Positions 35,452-44,059 of a stretch of DNA of 56,518 bases are shown one piece after another; position 1 is the stretch's first letter, and each line of letters opens with the position of its first letter. The position numbers and the translations under genes are program-made. This stretch comes from Lysobacter antibioticus (GTDB taxonomy: Bacteria > Pseudomonadota > Gammaproteobacteria > Xanthomonadales > Xanthomonadaceae), in assembly GCF_000731095.1 (NCBI RefSeq), contig NZ_JMTZ01000015.1, forward strand, positions 1 through 56,518. Direction: 5' to 3'. Below the pieces are notes generated by a model that had not been told where the DNA came from, did not search any database, and saw only the letters and a program-made list of their open reading frames with translations.

Positions 35452-37812
35452 ATGCGCCCCCTGATCCTCCGCATCCTCGCCTACCCGCGCACCTGCCTGA
35501 TCCTGTTGCTGGCGTTGCTGGCGTTGTCCGGCCTGGCCCTGACCCAGCTGCGCTTCGACAACACGCCCGACTCGTTCTTCATGCAAGACGACCCGGCGCT
35601 GATCAAGTACACCCAGTACAAGGCGGACTTCGGCAGCGACGAATACAGCTTCCTGGTGCTCGATGCGCCCGCGCAGTGGACGCCGGCCTTCATCGCCAAC
35701 GTGCGCGATCTCGGCGCACGCATCGAGGCGATGGACAACGTCAACAAGGTCACCACCCTCGCCAACGTGCGCCACATCGCCAGCGTCGACGGCGGCGGCC
35801 TCGACGTCGGCCCCTTCCTCGGCGAAGACCTCGACGCGGCGGCTCTGGCGGCCAAGCGCAGCGAGGCCCTGGCCCATCCCTACTACCGCAACTTCCTGAT
35901 CAGCGGCGACGGCCGTCACCTCGGCATCCTGGCCGAGACCGGGGTCCGACCGGGCGAAATCGTCTACAAGATCGAGCTGGCCAAGAAGATCCGCGCCTTG
36001 GCCCAGGCGCCGGAGTTCAAGCGCTTGAACATGCGCGTGGTCGGCGCGCCGATCATCGACGCCGACGTGTTCACCATCATCAACCGCGAAAGCGCGATCT
36101 TCGGCACGCTATCCTTCATCCTGGTCTCGGTCGGGTTCTGGCTGATCTTCCGCTCCTGGGCGGTCGCCTTGCTGCCGCTGGTGGTCGCGTCCTTGTCGAT
36201 CGTGGTGGCGATGGCAGTCAGCGCCCTGATCGGCGCGCCGATCGGCATGCTCACCGCGATCATTCCCTCGTTCCTGATCTCGGTCGGAGTCGGTTCCAGC
36301 ATCTTCCTGCTCGCCGAGGTCTATCGCCAGTACGCCGCCGGCGGCGACCTGCGCGCGGCGATCGTCGAAGGCTTCAGCCACTCGGCAGGCGCCAGCGCCT
36401 TGTCGGTGCTGACCACTGCCGGCGCGCTGCTGTCGTTCTCGTGGTCGGAGATCCGGCCGGTGCAGGGCATCGGCATCTCGATGGCGGCGGGGTTGGTCGC
36501 GTCCTTGCTGATCGGCTGGCTGCTGATCCCGCTGGCGCTGAGCCGTTTTCGTTTATTGCCGGATGCGCAGCGCGCGGCGCGTTTGCTCGACGGCCGCGTG
36601 CGCGGCATGCACTGGCTCGCCGACTTCGTCACCCGGCGCTGGCGCCTGCTGTTGCTGGTGCTGGCCGGGCTGATCGCGGTCGCCGGCTTCGGCGTCGCCC
36701 GCGTCACCACCGACTACTACTACGTCGGCCTGTTCAAGCCCCACACCGACATCTACCGCTCCTACACTTACGTCGACCAGACCCTGCGCGGCGCCGCCTC
36801 GATGGAGCTGATCGTCGACAGCGCCGGCGTCGGCGGCGAGTCGATCAAGGACCCGGCGGTGCTCAAGCGCATGCGCGAGCTGCAGGACCGGCTGGAAGCG
36901 CGCTACGGCGCCCTCGGCCTGAAGACTTACAGCATCGCCGACGTGGTGATGGAGATCAGCCAGGCCCTGCACGAAGGCGACAAGGCCGCCTACCGCATCC
37001 CGGACTCGCGCGCCGAGGTGGCCGAGTCGCTGATCCTGTTCGAGTCCTCCGGCACCGACGAGCTGACCCGTCTGGTCACCGGCGACTACGCCAAGGCGCG
37101 CATCAACCTGCGCATGAAGTACCGGCCCGATTCGCAGTACCAGCCGCTGTTCCGCGACATCCAGGCCGAAGCCGAACGGATCCTGCGCGAGACGCCGCAG
37201 ATCAGATCGATCGAAACCACCGGCGTGGTGCCGCTGTGGTCGCGCCTGACCAACTACCTGGCCAGCAACGAGATCCGCAGCATCGGCCTGTCGTTCTTCG
37301 TGGTGCTGACGGTGATGGTGCTGGTGTTCCGCTCGGCCACGCTCGGCCTGACCATGGCCTTGTGCAACCTGGTGCCGGTGGCCATCGCCCTGGCGGTGAT
37401 GGGCTTCGGCGGCGTGTTCCTGGACCCGTTCACCCTGCTGGTGTCGGCGATCGCAATCGGCATCCTCGACGACGACACCCTGCATTTCGTCAAGACCGTC
37501 GTCGACCACTACCGGCGCAAGCACGACATGGCCGCGGCCTTGCGCGACACCTTCGCCAGCACCGGCCTGGCGATGCTGCTGCTGTCGAGCGTGCTGGTGC
37601 TCGGCTTCGTCATCTACATGCTGTCGGAAGTGCAAAGCCTGGCCAAGTTCGGCGGCGTCACCGCGCTGGCGATCGGCGTCGGCGCGCTGTGCGAGTTCCT
37701 GTTCACGCCCGCGGTGCTGATGGGCCTGGAGCGCGTCGGCCTGTTGCGCCATCTGTTACCGCGCGAAGCCGACGGCGCCTCGTCGACCCACACGATCCAG
37801 GAGACCCCATGA
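35452..37812 (+). CDS. MMPL/RND-type export permease
   Basis: 786 aa inner-membrane permease. N-terminal transmembrane helix (TCLILLLALLALSGLALTQ), a periplasmic loop to about residue 215, then five helices (about 220-360). A second half repeats this: helix near 400, loop to about 595, helices to 765. This is the duplicated RND plan, at the size of the MMPL/HAE3 group that moves lipids and lipid-like metabolites. Acidic residues lie in the transmembrane segment AIGILDDDTLHFVKT, where proton relay residues occur in the family. Starts 6 bases after the acyltransferase; its stop overlaps the next ATG. Confidence 0.92.
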   Translation: MRPLILRILAYPRTCLILLLALLALSGLALTQLRFDNTPDSFFMQDDPALIKYTQYKADFGSDEYSFLVLDAPAQWTPAFIANVRDLGARIEAMDNVNKVTTLANVRHIASVDGGGLDVGPFLGEDLDAAALAAKRSEALAHPYYRNFLISGDGRHLGILAETGVRPGEIVYKIELAKKIRALAQAPEFKRLNMRVVGAPIIDADVFTIINRESAIFGTLSFILVSVGFWLIFRSWAVALLPLVVASLSIVVAMAVSALIGAPIGMLTAIIPSFLISVGVGSSIFLLAEVYRQYAAGGDLRAAIVEGFSHSAGASALSVLTTAGALLSFSWSEIRPVQGIGISMAAGLVASLLIGWLLIPLALSRFRLLPDAQRAARLLDGRVRGMHWLADFVTRRWRLLLLVLAGLIAVAGFGVARVTTDYYYVGLFKPHTDIYRSYTYVDQTLRGAASMELIVDSAGVGGESIKDPAVLKRMRELQDRLEARYGALGLKTYSIADVVMEISQALHEGDKAAYRIPDSRAEVAESLILFESSGTDELTRLVTGDYAKARINLRMKYRPDSQYQPLFRDIQAEAERILRETPQIRSIETTGVVPLWSRLTNYLASNEIRSIGLSFFVVLTVMVLVFRSATLGLTMALCNLVPVAIALAVMGFGGVFLDPFTLLVSAIAIGILDDDTLHFVKTVVDHYRRKHDMAAALRDTFASTGLAMLLLSSVLVLGFVIYMLSEVQSLAKFGGVTALAIGVGALCEFLFTPAVLMGLERVGLLRHLLPREADGASSTHTIQETP

Positions 37813-38627
37813 TCCGTCCCCTCACCCTGCGCCTTGCCGGCGCGGCGCTCGCGGGCGTCGCTGCTGCAGTTATTTCCTTGGCCGCGCCGGCCCAGGACGG
37901 CGCCAAACCGAGCGCGCAACAGATCTTCGAACGCAGCAGCGCGACCGAGAAAGTCGCCGACTGGCAGGCCGACAGCCAGCTCGGCATCCGCCAGGGCGAA
38001 CGCGTGCGCAACCGCGGCGGCGTGGTCTACAACAAGCTGCAAACCGACGCGGTCGACAGCCATCGCCTGTTCCGCTTCGCCACGCCGGCCGACGTCGCCG
38101 GCACCGCGGTGCTGGTGCACGAGAACGCCGCCAGCCAGGACGACCTGTGGATCTATTTCCCCAGCATGGGCAAGACCCGGCGCATCCTGGCCTCGAACAA
38201 GAAAGACAGCTTCATGGGCTCGGACTTCGCCTACGCCGACCTGATGGCCCAGGATAGCGCCGATTTCACCCATGCCCTGCTCGCCGACGAGCCCTGCGCC
38301 AACGCGACCTGCTACGTGGTGCAGTCGGTGCCGCGCGATGCCAAGACCGCGGCCTCGCTCGGCTATTCCAAGCTCGTCGCGACCGTGCGCAAAAACGATT
38401 TCGCCGCGGTATCGGTACGTTACTTCGACAAGTCCGGGCAGGAGTTCAAGCGCCAGACCATCTCCGGCCACGTCGCCGTGGCCAACCAGCCCGGCAAGCT
38501 CATCGCCACCCGCCGCGAGATGGTCGCGGCCAAGGGCGGCCGCAGCTCGGTGCTGACCCTGAAGAACGTCAACAGCAACCGCGCCCTGCGCGAAGACCTC
38601 TTCATCGAATCGCGCCTGGGCCAGTGA
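37809..38627 (+). CDS. LolA-like outer-membrane lipoprotein-sorting family protein
   Basis: 272 aa, ATG overlapping the permease stop (ATGA). Signal peptide ending near SLAAPAQ. The mature protein reads like the LolA-like family that is found beside MMPL permeases: QQIFERSSATEKVADWQADS, LVHENAASQDDLWIYFPSMG, SNKKDSFMGSDFAYADL, and a C-terminal KNVNSNRALREDLFIES. The half-open beta-barrel of this fold binds hydrophobic molecules in the periplasm. It should shuttle the operon's product from the permease to the outer membrane. Confidence 0.85.
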   Translation: MIRPLTLRLAGAALAGVAAAVISLAAPAQDGAKPSAQQIFERSSATEKVADWQADSQLGIRQGERVRNRGGVVYNKLQTDAVDSHRLFRFATPADVAGTAVLVHENAASQDDLWIYFPSMGKTRRILASNKKDSFMGSDFAYADLMAQDSADFTHALLADEPCANATCYVVQSVPRDAKTAASLGYSKLVATVRKNDFAAVSVRYFDKSGQEFKRQTISGHVAVANQPGKLIATRREMVAAKGGRSSVLTLKNVNSNRALREDLFIESRLGQ

Positions 38628-39937
38628 TGCGCCGTATGACCCTCGCCGCCGCCGTCGCCGCTGCGTACTGCGCTTCGCTGCCGGCGATGGCGCAGGCCGG
38701 CGTGGACGTCGTCGCGCCGGCCGAGGCCGCAGAGTCCGCGCCAGAGCAAGCCGCCACCGAAGACGTTCCCGAGAATGCTGTCGACGGCGTGCGCTGGACC
38801 GGCACCGCCTCCGGCGCCGCGCTGGCCGCCAGCGGCAGCCGCGACCTCGACGATGTCGGCTCGCGCCTCGGCCTGGCGGCGCGGCTGCGCAGCGAACTGC
38901 GCGGCGAGGCCTGGCGCGGCTTGATCGAAGCCGTGGGCGGCACCCGTCAGCTCGCTTATGACGACGCGCCGGTGCTGCGCCAGGGCTTCGTCGAATACAC
39001 CCACGGCCCGCTGCAACTACGCGCAGGGCGGCAAATTGTGGTCTGGGGCCGCGCCGACCGCCTCAACCCGACCGACAATATTTCCCCACGCAATATGCGC
39101 GCGCTGGTCAGCGACATCGACGAAGACCGCATGGGCATCGATCTGCTCTCGGCACGTCTGCAGTTGCACGAACGCTGGTCGCTGGCGGCGCTGCACATAC
39201 CGAAGTTGCGCGCCAGCATCCTGCCGGCCTCACTGTGGAAGCCGGTCCCTTCGTTGCATGGCGACCGCATCCGCGCGCCGGGGTCGACCGATGCGCTGCG
39301 CCTGGACTACGCCGGCAACGGCCTCGATGCCTCGCTCAGCGTCGTGCGCGGTTACTCCATCCTGCCCGCCTTCGCCTATGCCGCCGGCCCGCAGTTAGCG
39401 CAGGCGGAAGTGCGCGTGCTCGGCGCCGACTTCAGCGCTTCGCTCGGCGAGCATTGGGGGCTGCGCGGCGAACTGGCCGACACCCGCTTCGAGGGGCCAC
39501 CGCCGCCGGGCCTCGGCGATCATTTCTATGCCGTGCTCGGCCTCGAGCGCCATTTCGACGGCGGCTGGCTCGGCCTGGCCCAGTACGTACACCGGCGCGC
39601 CGAGCGAACCCGTTCGCCCGGCGCGCAGCCGGACTTCGTACTGCGCGCCAATCGCGCAGTCTGGTTCCAGAACCACGCCGACAGCGATGCGCTCTACCTC
39701 GGCCTGACCCGCGCGCAGCTGGAAGGCGACCTCAGCGGCGACATCGGCTTGCTGCAGACCACCCACGGTCGCGGCCGCGCCTGGTTCGCCAATCTCGAAT
39801 ACCGACTCGACGATCGCTGGAGCCTGCTCGCGCGCTGGCAACACTTCACCGGCCCGGCCGACTCCGATCTCGGCGCGCTGCGCAAGGACCGCCTGATGCT
39901 GCTGGAACTGCGCCGCACCTGGGGTTGGCAACGATGA
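38627..39937 (+). CDS. DUF1302-like outer-membrane beta-barrel
   Basis: 436 aa. The ATG at 38627 shares its first base with the previous stop; a GTG directly before it (38624) is an alternative. Signal peptide ending AMAQA. The mature protein alternates in strand-like fashion, with LRAGRQIVVWGRADRLNPTD, the block characteristic of DUF1302-type barrels that pair with LolA-like and MMPL proteins. It ends in a terminal aromatic strand (LELRRTWGWQR). It completes a three-layer export route with the two preceding genes. Confidence 0.8.
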   Translation: MRRMTLAAAVAAAYCASLPAMAQAGVDVVAPAEAAESAPEQAATEDVPENAVDGVRWTGTASGAALAASGSRDLDDVGSRLGLAARLRSELRGEAWRGLIEAVGGTRQLAYDDAPVLRQGFVEYTHGPLQLRAGRQIVVWGRADRLNPTDNISPRNMRALVSDIDEDRMGIDLLSARLQLHERWSLAALHIPKLRASILPASLWKPVPSLHGDRIRAPGSTDALRLDYAGNGLDASLSVVRGYSILPAFAYAAGPQLAQAEVRVLGADFSASLGEHWGLRGELADTRFEGPPPPGLGDHFYAVLGLERHFDGGWLGLAQYVHRRAERTRSPGAQPDFVLRANRAVWFQNHADSDALYLGLTRAQLEGDLSGDIGLLQTTHGRGRAWFANLEYRLDDRWSLLARWQHFTGPADSDLGALRKDRLMLLELRRTWGWQR

Positions 39938-40842
39938 TCTGGCTCGACGGCCATCTGGTGGATGCCGAGCACGCCAAGGTCTCGGTGTTCGACCGCGGCT
40001 TTCTCTATGGCGACGGCTTGTTCGAAACCTTGCCGGTCTACGACGGCATGCCCTTCTTGCTCGACGAACATCTGCGGCGGCTCCAGGACGGCGCGCGCGC
40101 CTTGCGCTACCTCGACCCACCGTCCGAACAGCACTGGCGCGCGGCCGCGGCCGCGGTGATCGGCGCCTGCAAGGAGCCGTCCTCGACCCTGCGCCTGTGG
40201 ATGAGCCGCGGCCGCAGCGCCGGCTTGTCCTGCAGCGGCGCGCATCGGCCGACCTGGGTCGCCGCCTGCCTGCCGGCGCGTTACTACGAGCCGCATATCC
40301 ACGAGCAGGGCACGACCCTGTTCGCGAGCGAGCGCATTCACCTCCTGCCGGATCAGTCACCGACCGCCTGCAAGCACGCGAACTACCTCGGCTCGATCCT
40401 GGCCTTCGATGAGGCGCAGACCCACGCCGCCGACGAAGCGCTGCTGTGCAACGCGCGCGGCCAGGTCTGCGAAGGCGCCTACAGCAACCTGTTCTTCGTG
40501 CTCGACGGCGAACTGATCACCCCGCCCTTGAGCGAGGGCCCGCTCGCCGGCATCGCCCGCGCCTGCGTGCTGTCACTGGCCGCCGCGCTGGGCCTGCGCC
40601 ATGCCGAACGTCCGCTGGCCTACGCGCGGCTCGGCGACACTGAAGAAGCCTTCATGACCAATTCCCTGATCGGCCTGGCGCCGATCCGCCGCGTCGTCGA
40701 CGCGCGCGGCACCGTGGCCGAATGGGCCCCCGGGCCGATCACGCGCCGCCTCGGCGCGGCCTATGCCGACCTCGTCCGCAAACGCACCGGTGCGGCCTGG
40801 CCGCCCGTCCACCGCCCTTCCCACACAACGCAACGATCCTAA
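39934..40842 (+). CDS. pabC: Aminodeoxychorismate lyase-like class IV PLP enzyme (PabC)
   Basis: 302 aa, ATG overlapping the previous stop (ATGA). Class IV aminotransferase fold: FDRGFLYGDGLFETLPVYDG at the N-terminus, then ACKHANYLGSI with PLP-binding Lys147. Further on are EGAYSNLFFVLDGELITPP and GIARACVL. In the operon with pabAB it most likely eliminates pyruvate from aminodeoxychorismate to give pABA. The fold is shared with D-amino-acid and branched-chain aminotransferases, so a transamination role cannot be excluded from sequence alone. Nine bases before the next gene. Confidence 0.88.
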   Translation: MIWLDGHLVDAEHAKVSVFDRGFLYGDGLFETLPVYDGMPFLLDEHLRRLQDGARALRYLDPPSEQHWRAAAAAVIGACKEPSSTLRLWMSRGRSAGLSCSGAHRPTWVAACLPARYYEPHIHEQGTTLFASERIHLLPDQSPTACKHANYLGSILAFDEAQTHAADEALLCNARGQVCEGAYSNLFFVLDGELITPPLSEGPLAGIARACVLSLAAALGLRHAERPLAYARLGDTEEAFMTNSLIGLAPIRRVVDARGTVAEWAPGPITRRLGAAYADLVRKRTGAAWPPVHRPSHTTQRS

Positions 40843-40851
40843 AGGAACGCC

Positions 40852-41571
40852 ATGCACGTCATCGAAGACATCCATGCCCGCCCGGACGCGCCGCCCGCGC
40901 TGTGGGACGACCTGTTCCCGCCGGGCCTGCTGCTCGAACTGGAGCGCCATCCCTTTCTGCGCCGTTGCCGCGAAGGCGAGCGCGCACTGGAAATGCTGCG
41001 TGCGTTCCTGGTCCAGCACAGCTATTACTCGGAACACTTCACCCGCTATCTGTGCGCGCTGATGTCGCGCATGCCGAGCAACGAGGACGTGCGCGCGCTG
41101 GCGATGAACCTGGTCGAGGAAACCGGTCTCGACCGGCCCCATGCGGTCACCCACGCCGAGTTGTACCGCCGCTGCCTGGGCGAGATCGGCGTGCAGCCGC
41201 GCAGTGCGCCGATCCTGGCCGAAACCACGGCGCTGATCGAAAGCATGTTCCACTATTGCCGCTCGCCCGACCCGCTCGACGGCCTGGCGGCCCTGTGCCT
41301 GGGCGCCGAAGCGATCGTGCCGACCTTGTACGGCGGCATCCTCGACGGCCTGCGCGCGGCCGGCTACAGCAACGAGCAACTGCACTTCTTCGTCCTGCAC
41401 GTCAGCGAGGACGAAGACCACGCCCTGGTCATGCGCGACATCATCAACCGCCTGCTGCAGGACCACCCGCACCGCCGCGCCAAGGTCGTCGCCGTGGGCG
41501 AAGACATGATCCGCCTGCGCATGAGCCTGCTCGATGCCGTGCTGGCAAGGCATCCGGCGATCCATGGCTGA
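40852..41571 (+). CDS. Heme-oxygenase-like diiron oxidase (CADD/TenA-like fold)
   Basis: 239 aa, AAAGGA 8 bases before the ATG. All-helical protein with a full set of metal-binding residues in the order Glu90, His97, Glu153, His183, Asp187, His190. The spacings (E-x6-H, then a lone E, then H-x3-D-x2-H) match the heme-oxygenase-like diiron oxidases such as Chlamydia CADD, BesC and UndA. CADD makes pABA in chlamydiae that lack the pab genes. Here complete pab functions are already present, so this enzyme more likely oxidises pABA or a product, for example at nitrogen or by C-C cleavage. Last gene of the operon. Confidence 0.85.
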   Translation: MHVIEDIHARPDAPPALWDDLFPPGLLLELERHPFLRRCREGERALEMLRAFLVQHSYYSEHFTRYLCALMSRMPSNEDVRALAMNLVEETGLDRPHAVTHAELYRRCLGEIGVQPRSAPILAETTALIESMFHYCRSPDPLDGLAALCLGAEAIVPTLYGGILDGLRAAGYSNEQLHFFVLHVSEDEDHALVMRDIINRLLQDHPHRRAKVVAVGEDMIRLRMSLLDAVLARHPAIHG

Positions 41572-41580
41572 GGGGCGAAC

Positions 41581-41604
41581 GGAGAGAAGCCCGTAGGCCT
41601 CTCC
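41581..41604 (+). terminator. Possible weak hairpin after the operon
   Basis: GGAGAG and CTCTCC enclose an inner GCC/GGC pair with a 2-base bulge and CGTA loop. It lies 10 bases past the final stop. It is imperfect and has no T run. Confidence 0.3.
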
Positions 41605-41754
41605 TGCTCGCTGCCGGCTCGACGACGAACCCGTCCGCGTCGGCTCCCAACAACGCGGTGGCCGCCGCCTACAAAATAGGGGAGCCGCGAACCCGATCGC
41701 CGCGGGCACAACACGCTGTCGTTCCGCCCCGATACACGCCGGAGCGGAAGCGAC

Positions 41755-42249
41755 TTACTTGCTGGACCGATGGCCGTAGCTGAGGACGCGGGTGATCTTC
41801 CAGTCGCCGCCCTGCTTGCTCCAGACGATGGTGAAATCGGCCAGGCCGTCGCAGTTGCCGCTGGAAAACTGGCAGAACCGGTGCGAGCCCATTTCGATGG
41901 CGCCGAAATCCTTGATCGGAAAGACCGTCACCGAACCGGGAATGAGTTCGCGCCGGAATTTGCCGCAGACGTACTTCTCGGTATTTGCCAGCATCTCCTG
42001 CCGGGACCAAGTCACGCCTCCGGTGTCGTGATAGAACTCGACGTCCTGCGAAAAATAGTCGGCGTGCTTCTGCAGCTTATCGGGCGCACTGCAGTGATTG
42101 AAGGCGTCGAATACGGCCCAGTCCAAAGCCATGATCGTGCCGAGCAAGCGACTGTCCGCAGGCTGCACGTCGCTCGACGCCGCAGGCGCCGACAGCGTCA
42201 TCGTCGCGGCGACCATGAAGGCGCCGATCAGTTTTCCGATAGTTCTCAC
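41755..42249 (-). CDS. Exported NTF2-like (DUF4440/SnoaL-type) protein
   Basis: 164 aa starting at a GTG (42249) with AAGGA upstream. Signal peptide MRTIGKLIGAFMVAATMTLS, then APAASS. The mature part has the NTF2-like order: ALDWAVFDAFNHCSAPDKLQ, FSQDVEFYHDTGGVTWS, and a final GGDWKITRVLSYGH. Members are enzymes, binding proteins or immunity proteins. Four Cys residues suggest oxidising surroundings. It is the first gene downstream of the HNH effector on the same strand (355 bases away), which is where immunity genes often sit, but a periplasmic location does not suit protection from a DNase. Confidence 0.8.
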   Translation of the reverse strand: MRTIGKLIGAFMVAATMTLSAPAASSDVQPADSRLLGTIMALDWAVFDAFNHCSAPDKLQKHADYFSQDVEFYHDTGGVTWSRQEMLANTEKYVCGKFRRELIPGSVTVFPIKDFGAIEMGSHRFCQFSSGNCDGLADFTIVWSKQGGDWKITRVLSYGHRSSK

Positions 42250-42604
42250 GCAAGTCCTTGCAGTAGGTTGACGGCCTGGGCATTCGAGCGGGCTGGGCCG
42301 TAGCCGCTCCGTCCAGGAAGATCGCTGGCATTCGCCTCGATGACCCGGCCTCCCCGGCCGGACCCGCACGCGGTCGCGGGCGTTTGCCGGACCCGTCATC
42401 GTCGATGCGGTGGAGCATAGGAGCTATCGCCGGGTCCGGATCGGCCGATGCGACGAAACCGAGCCCTTGGCGACGAAAGCGGGGTGGGAAGGGACGAACC
42501 CAGGATCACAGGACATCGCCGGGCGGCCTGCCAGGGCACGCCGGGGCATCGCGGCCTCGATGCGACCGCACCGAGGCTTGCCGGGCCGCCTTACCCTCGC
42601 ACTA
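42250..42604. other. Gap between the effector gene and the NTF2-like gene
   Basis: 355 bases with no ORF that has a ribosome binding site and protein-like composition. I see no compact immunity gene here. No strong hairpin is seen. Confidence 0.4.
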
Positions 42605-44059
42605 TCACATCGTCATCGCGTTCTGAGTCCGCTGCTGGGTCTGCTGCTGGCCCTGCTGCTCGCGCTCGTAGGCCAACTGGTTCAAGCCCACGGTGCTCTG
42701 CTCCAGGCTCTGCTGTTTCGCGCCTTCGACCGGCACCCAGACGTAGTTGGCGTTTCGGGGATCGCCTTCGATCGCGAACAGCTTGGACCTGTCCTGGTTG
42801 TCGGTCGCTACCGCGTCGATGCAGGCAAGATTGAAATTCTTCGCCGCCAAGGTCAGCGTGCCGGCGGCGTTCTTGCGTTCGGATTCGCTCATGCCCTGGC
42901 CCACGTTCGAGTTCTCCAGGCAGCCCAAAGCTTGCTGGTACAGATCGTTGTCGCGATGGCCCGGTTGGTCCACCCGCGTCTCCGGCACCCGATAGTTCCG
43001 ACCCAGCGACTGCAACTCGCTGATCGTCTCGGCCGACAGCTCCTCGTCTTCGTCGTCGCTGGCGATCAGACCGTCGAACTCTCCCGGCTGCTCGGGCTCT
43101 TCGTCGTCGCGGTAGCCGCCATCCTCGCCCATCTCGTATTCGTGCGAGCTGTTGACGCTGCGGCCGACCAGACGCAGGTTGCTGGTCTCGTTGTAGCCGT
43201 CCAGCGCGTCGGCCTTGCTGAGCCCGTCGGGCCCGCCGTGCTCTTCCATCTTCCTGGCAAGCAGCTCGAACGGAATCTCGTGGTCGATATCCAGCGCGTC
43301 GCGGGTGCACAACTGTCCGGAGGCGGCGCAGTAGAACAGCGGCACCGGGACCATCTTGCCGCTGGTCGGGCTCTTCAAGGTCACCGTGTCGACATGCGAC
43401 TCCTCCAGTTTCGACTCGTACCACTTGCCCAACACCGCAGCGTCGAAACTCAGGCCCTTGCGGCCGTCGTCGGCCGACCACGGCTGCTCCATGGTCGTGC
43501 GCTTGCGCTTGGCGCCGTCGTTGTCGGGATCGAAACCGGGGCGGTCGGCGTCGGCATCGAAACCGAAGCGCTTCTCGACCCAGCCCTGCCACTGCGGCGA
43601 ATCGGCGCCGTGTTCTTCGAGGATCCGGAACGCGGCCTCGCGCGCACGGTTGACCGGCGCCGGCAGCAGGCGCAGGTTGCTGGTGTCGTTGTAGGCCATG
43701 TGCGCGTCGGCGTGGCTGGCCACTTTCAAGGTATCGAAGTGGTCCTTCCATTGATCGACATGGTCGATATCCAAGGCATCCGCGCTGTGCCAGGTGTCGG
43801 TCTCGGCATGGTGGTACAGCAGCAACGAACCGGCGTCGGGCACGGTCACGCCCTGCGGCGACATGTTTTTCTGCGCCCAGTCGTTGTGCATGTACTCCGA
43901 GGTCGAGTCGTAGAAACCGAGGCCGGAGCGCGTATCGCTGTCCTTCCAGGTCCGGTTCTGCAAGGTGTCCCCGTGTTTGGTCGGCGACTCGTTTTCCCAA
44001 TGCACGAGCGTGACCTTTTCGCCGCTGCTCAAGGTCTTTTCTTCTAATCGAAAGCCCAT
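42605..44059 (-). CDS. Candidate T4SS effector: two HNH-like nuclease units plus XVIPCD tail
   Basis: 484 aa, ATG at 44059 after GGAGAGGCGAG. No signal peptide. Two related HNH-type units: the first with DIDH (His100), YNDTSNLRL (Asn128) and Asn137; the second with DIDHEIP (His260), YNETSNLRLVGRSVN (Asn294) and Asn303. Then an acidic linker (DDEDEE near 335). The last 115 residues resemble the XVIPCD: DNDLYQQALGCLE near 371, IDAV near 414, KLFAIEGDPRNANYVWVPV, QSLEQSTVGLNQLA and a Gln-rich end. That domain is the recognition tag for the bacterial-killing type IV secretion system of Xanthomonas and Lysobacter. The protein is therefore a likely interbacterial DNase delivered into rivals. Confidence 0.88.
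   Translation of the reverse strand: MGFRLEEKTLSSGEKVTLVHWENESPTKHGDTLQNRTWKDSDTRSGLGFYDSTSEYMHNDWAQKNMSPQGVTVPDAGSLLLYHHAETDTWHSADALDIDHVDQWKDHFDTLKVASHADAHMAYNDTSNLRLLPAPVNRAREAAFRILEEHGADSPQWQGWVEKRFGFDADADRPGFDPDNDGAKRKRTTMEQPWSADDGRKGLSFDAAVLGKWYESKLEESHVDTVTLKSPTSGKMVPVPLFYCAASGQLCTRDALDIDHEIPFELLARKMEEHGGPDGLSKADALDGYNETSNLRLVGRSVNSSHEYEMGEDGGYRDDEEPEQPGEFDGLIASDDEDEELSAETISELQSLGRNYRVPETRVDQPGHRDNDLYQQALGCLENSNVGQGMSESERKNAAGTLTLAAKNFNLACIDAVATDNQDRSKLFAIEGDPRNANYVWVPVEGAKQQSLEQSTVGLNQLAYEREQQGQQQTQQRTQNAMTM

Noticed and set aside
26673-41571. Non-ribosomal peptide or polyketide cluster
   Set aside because: Adenylation and condensation folds are present, but no phosphopantetheine carrier motif, ketosynthase or thioesterase is visible.
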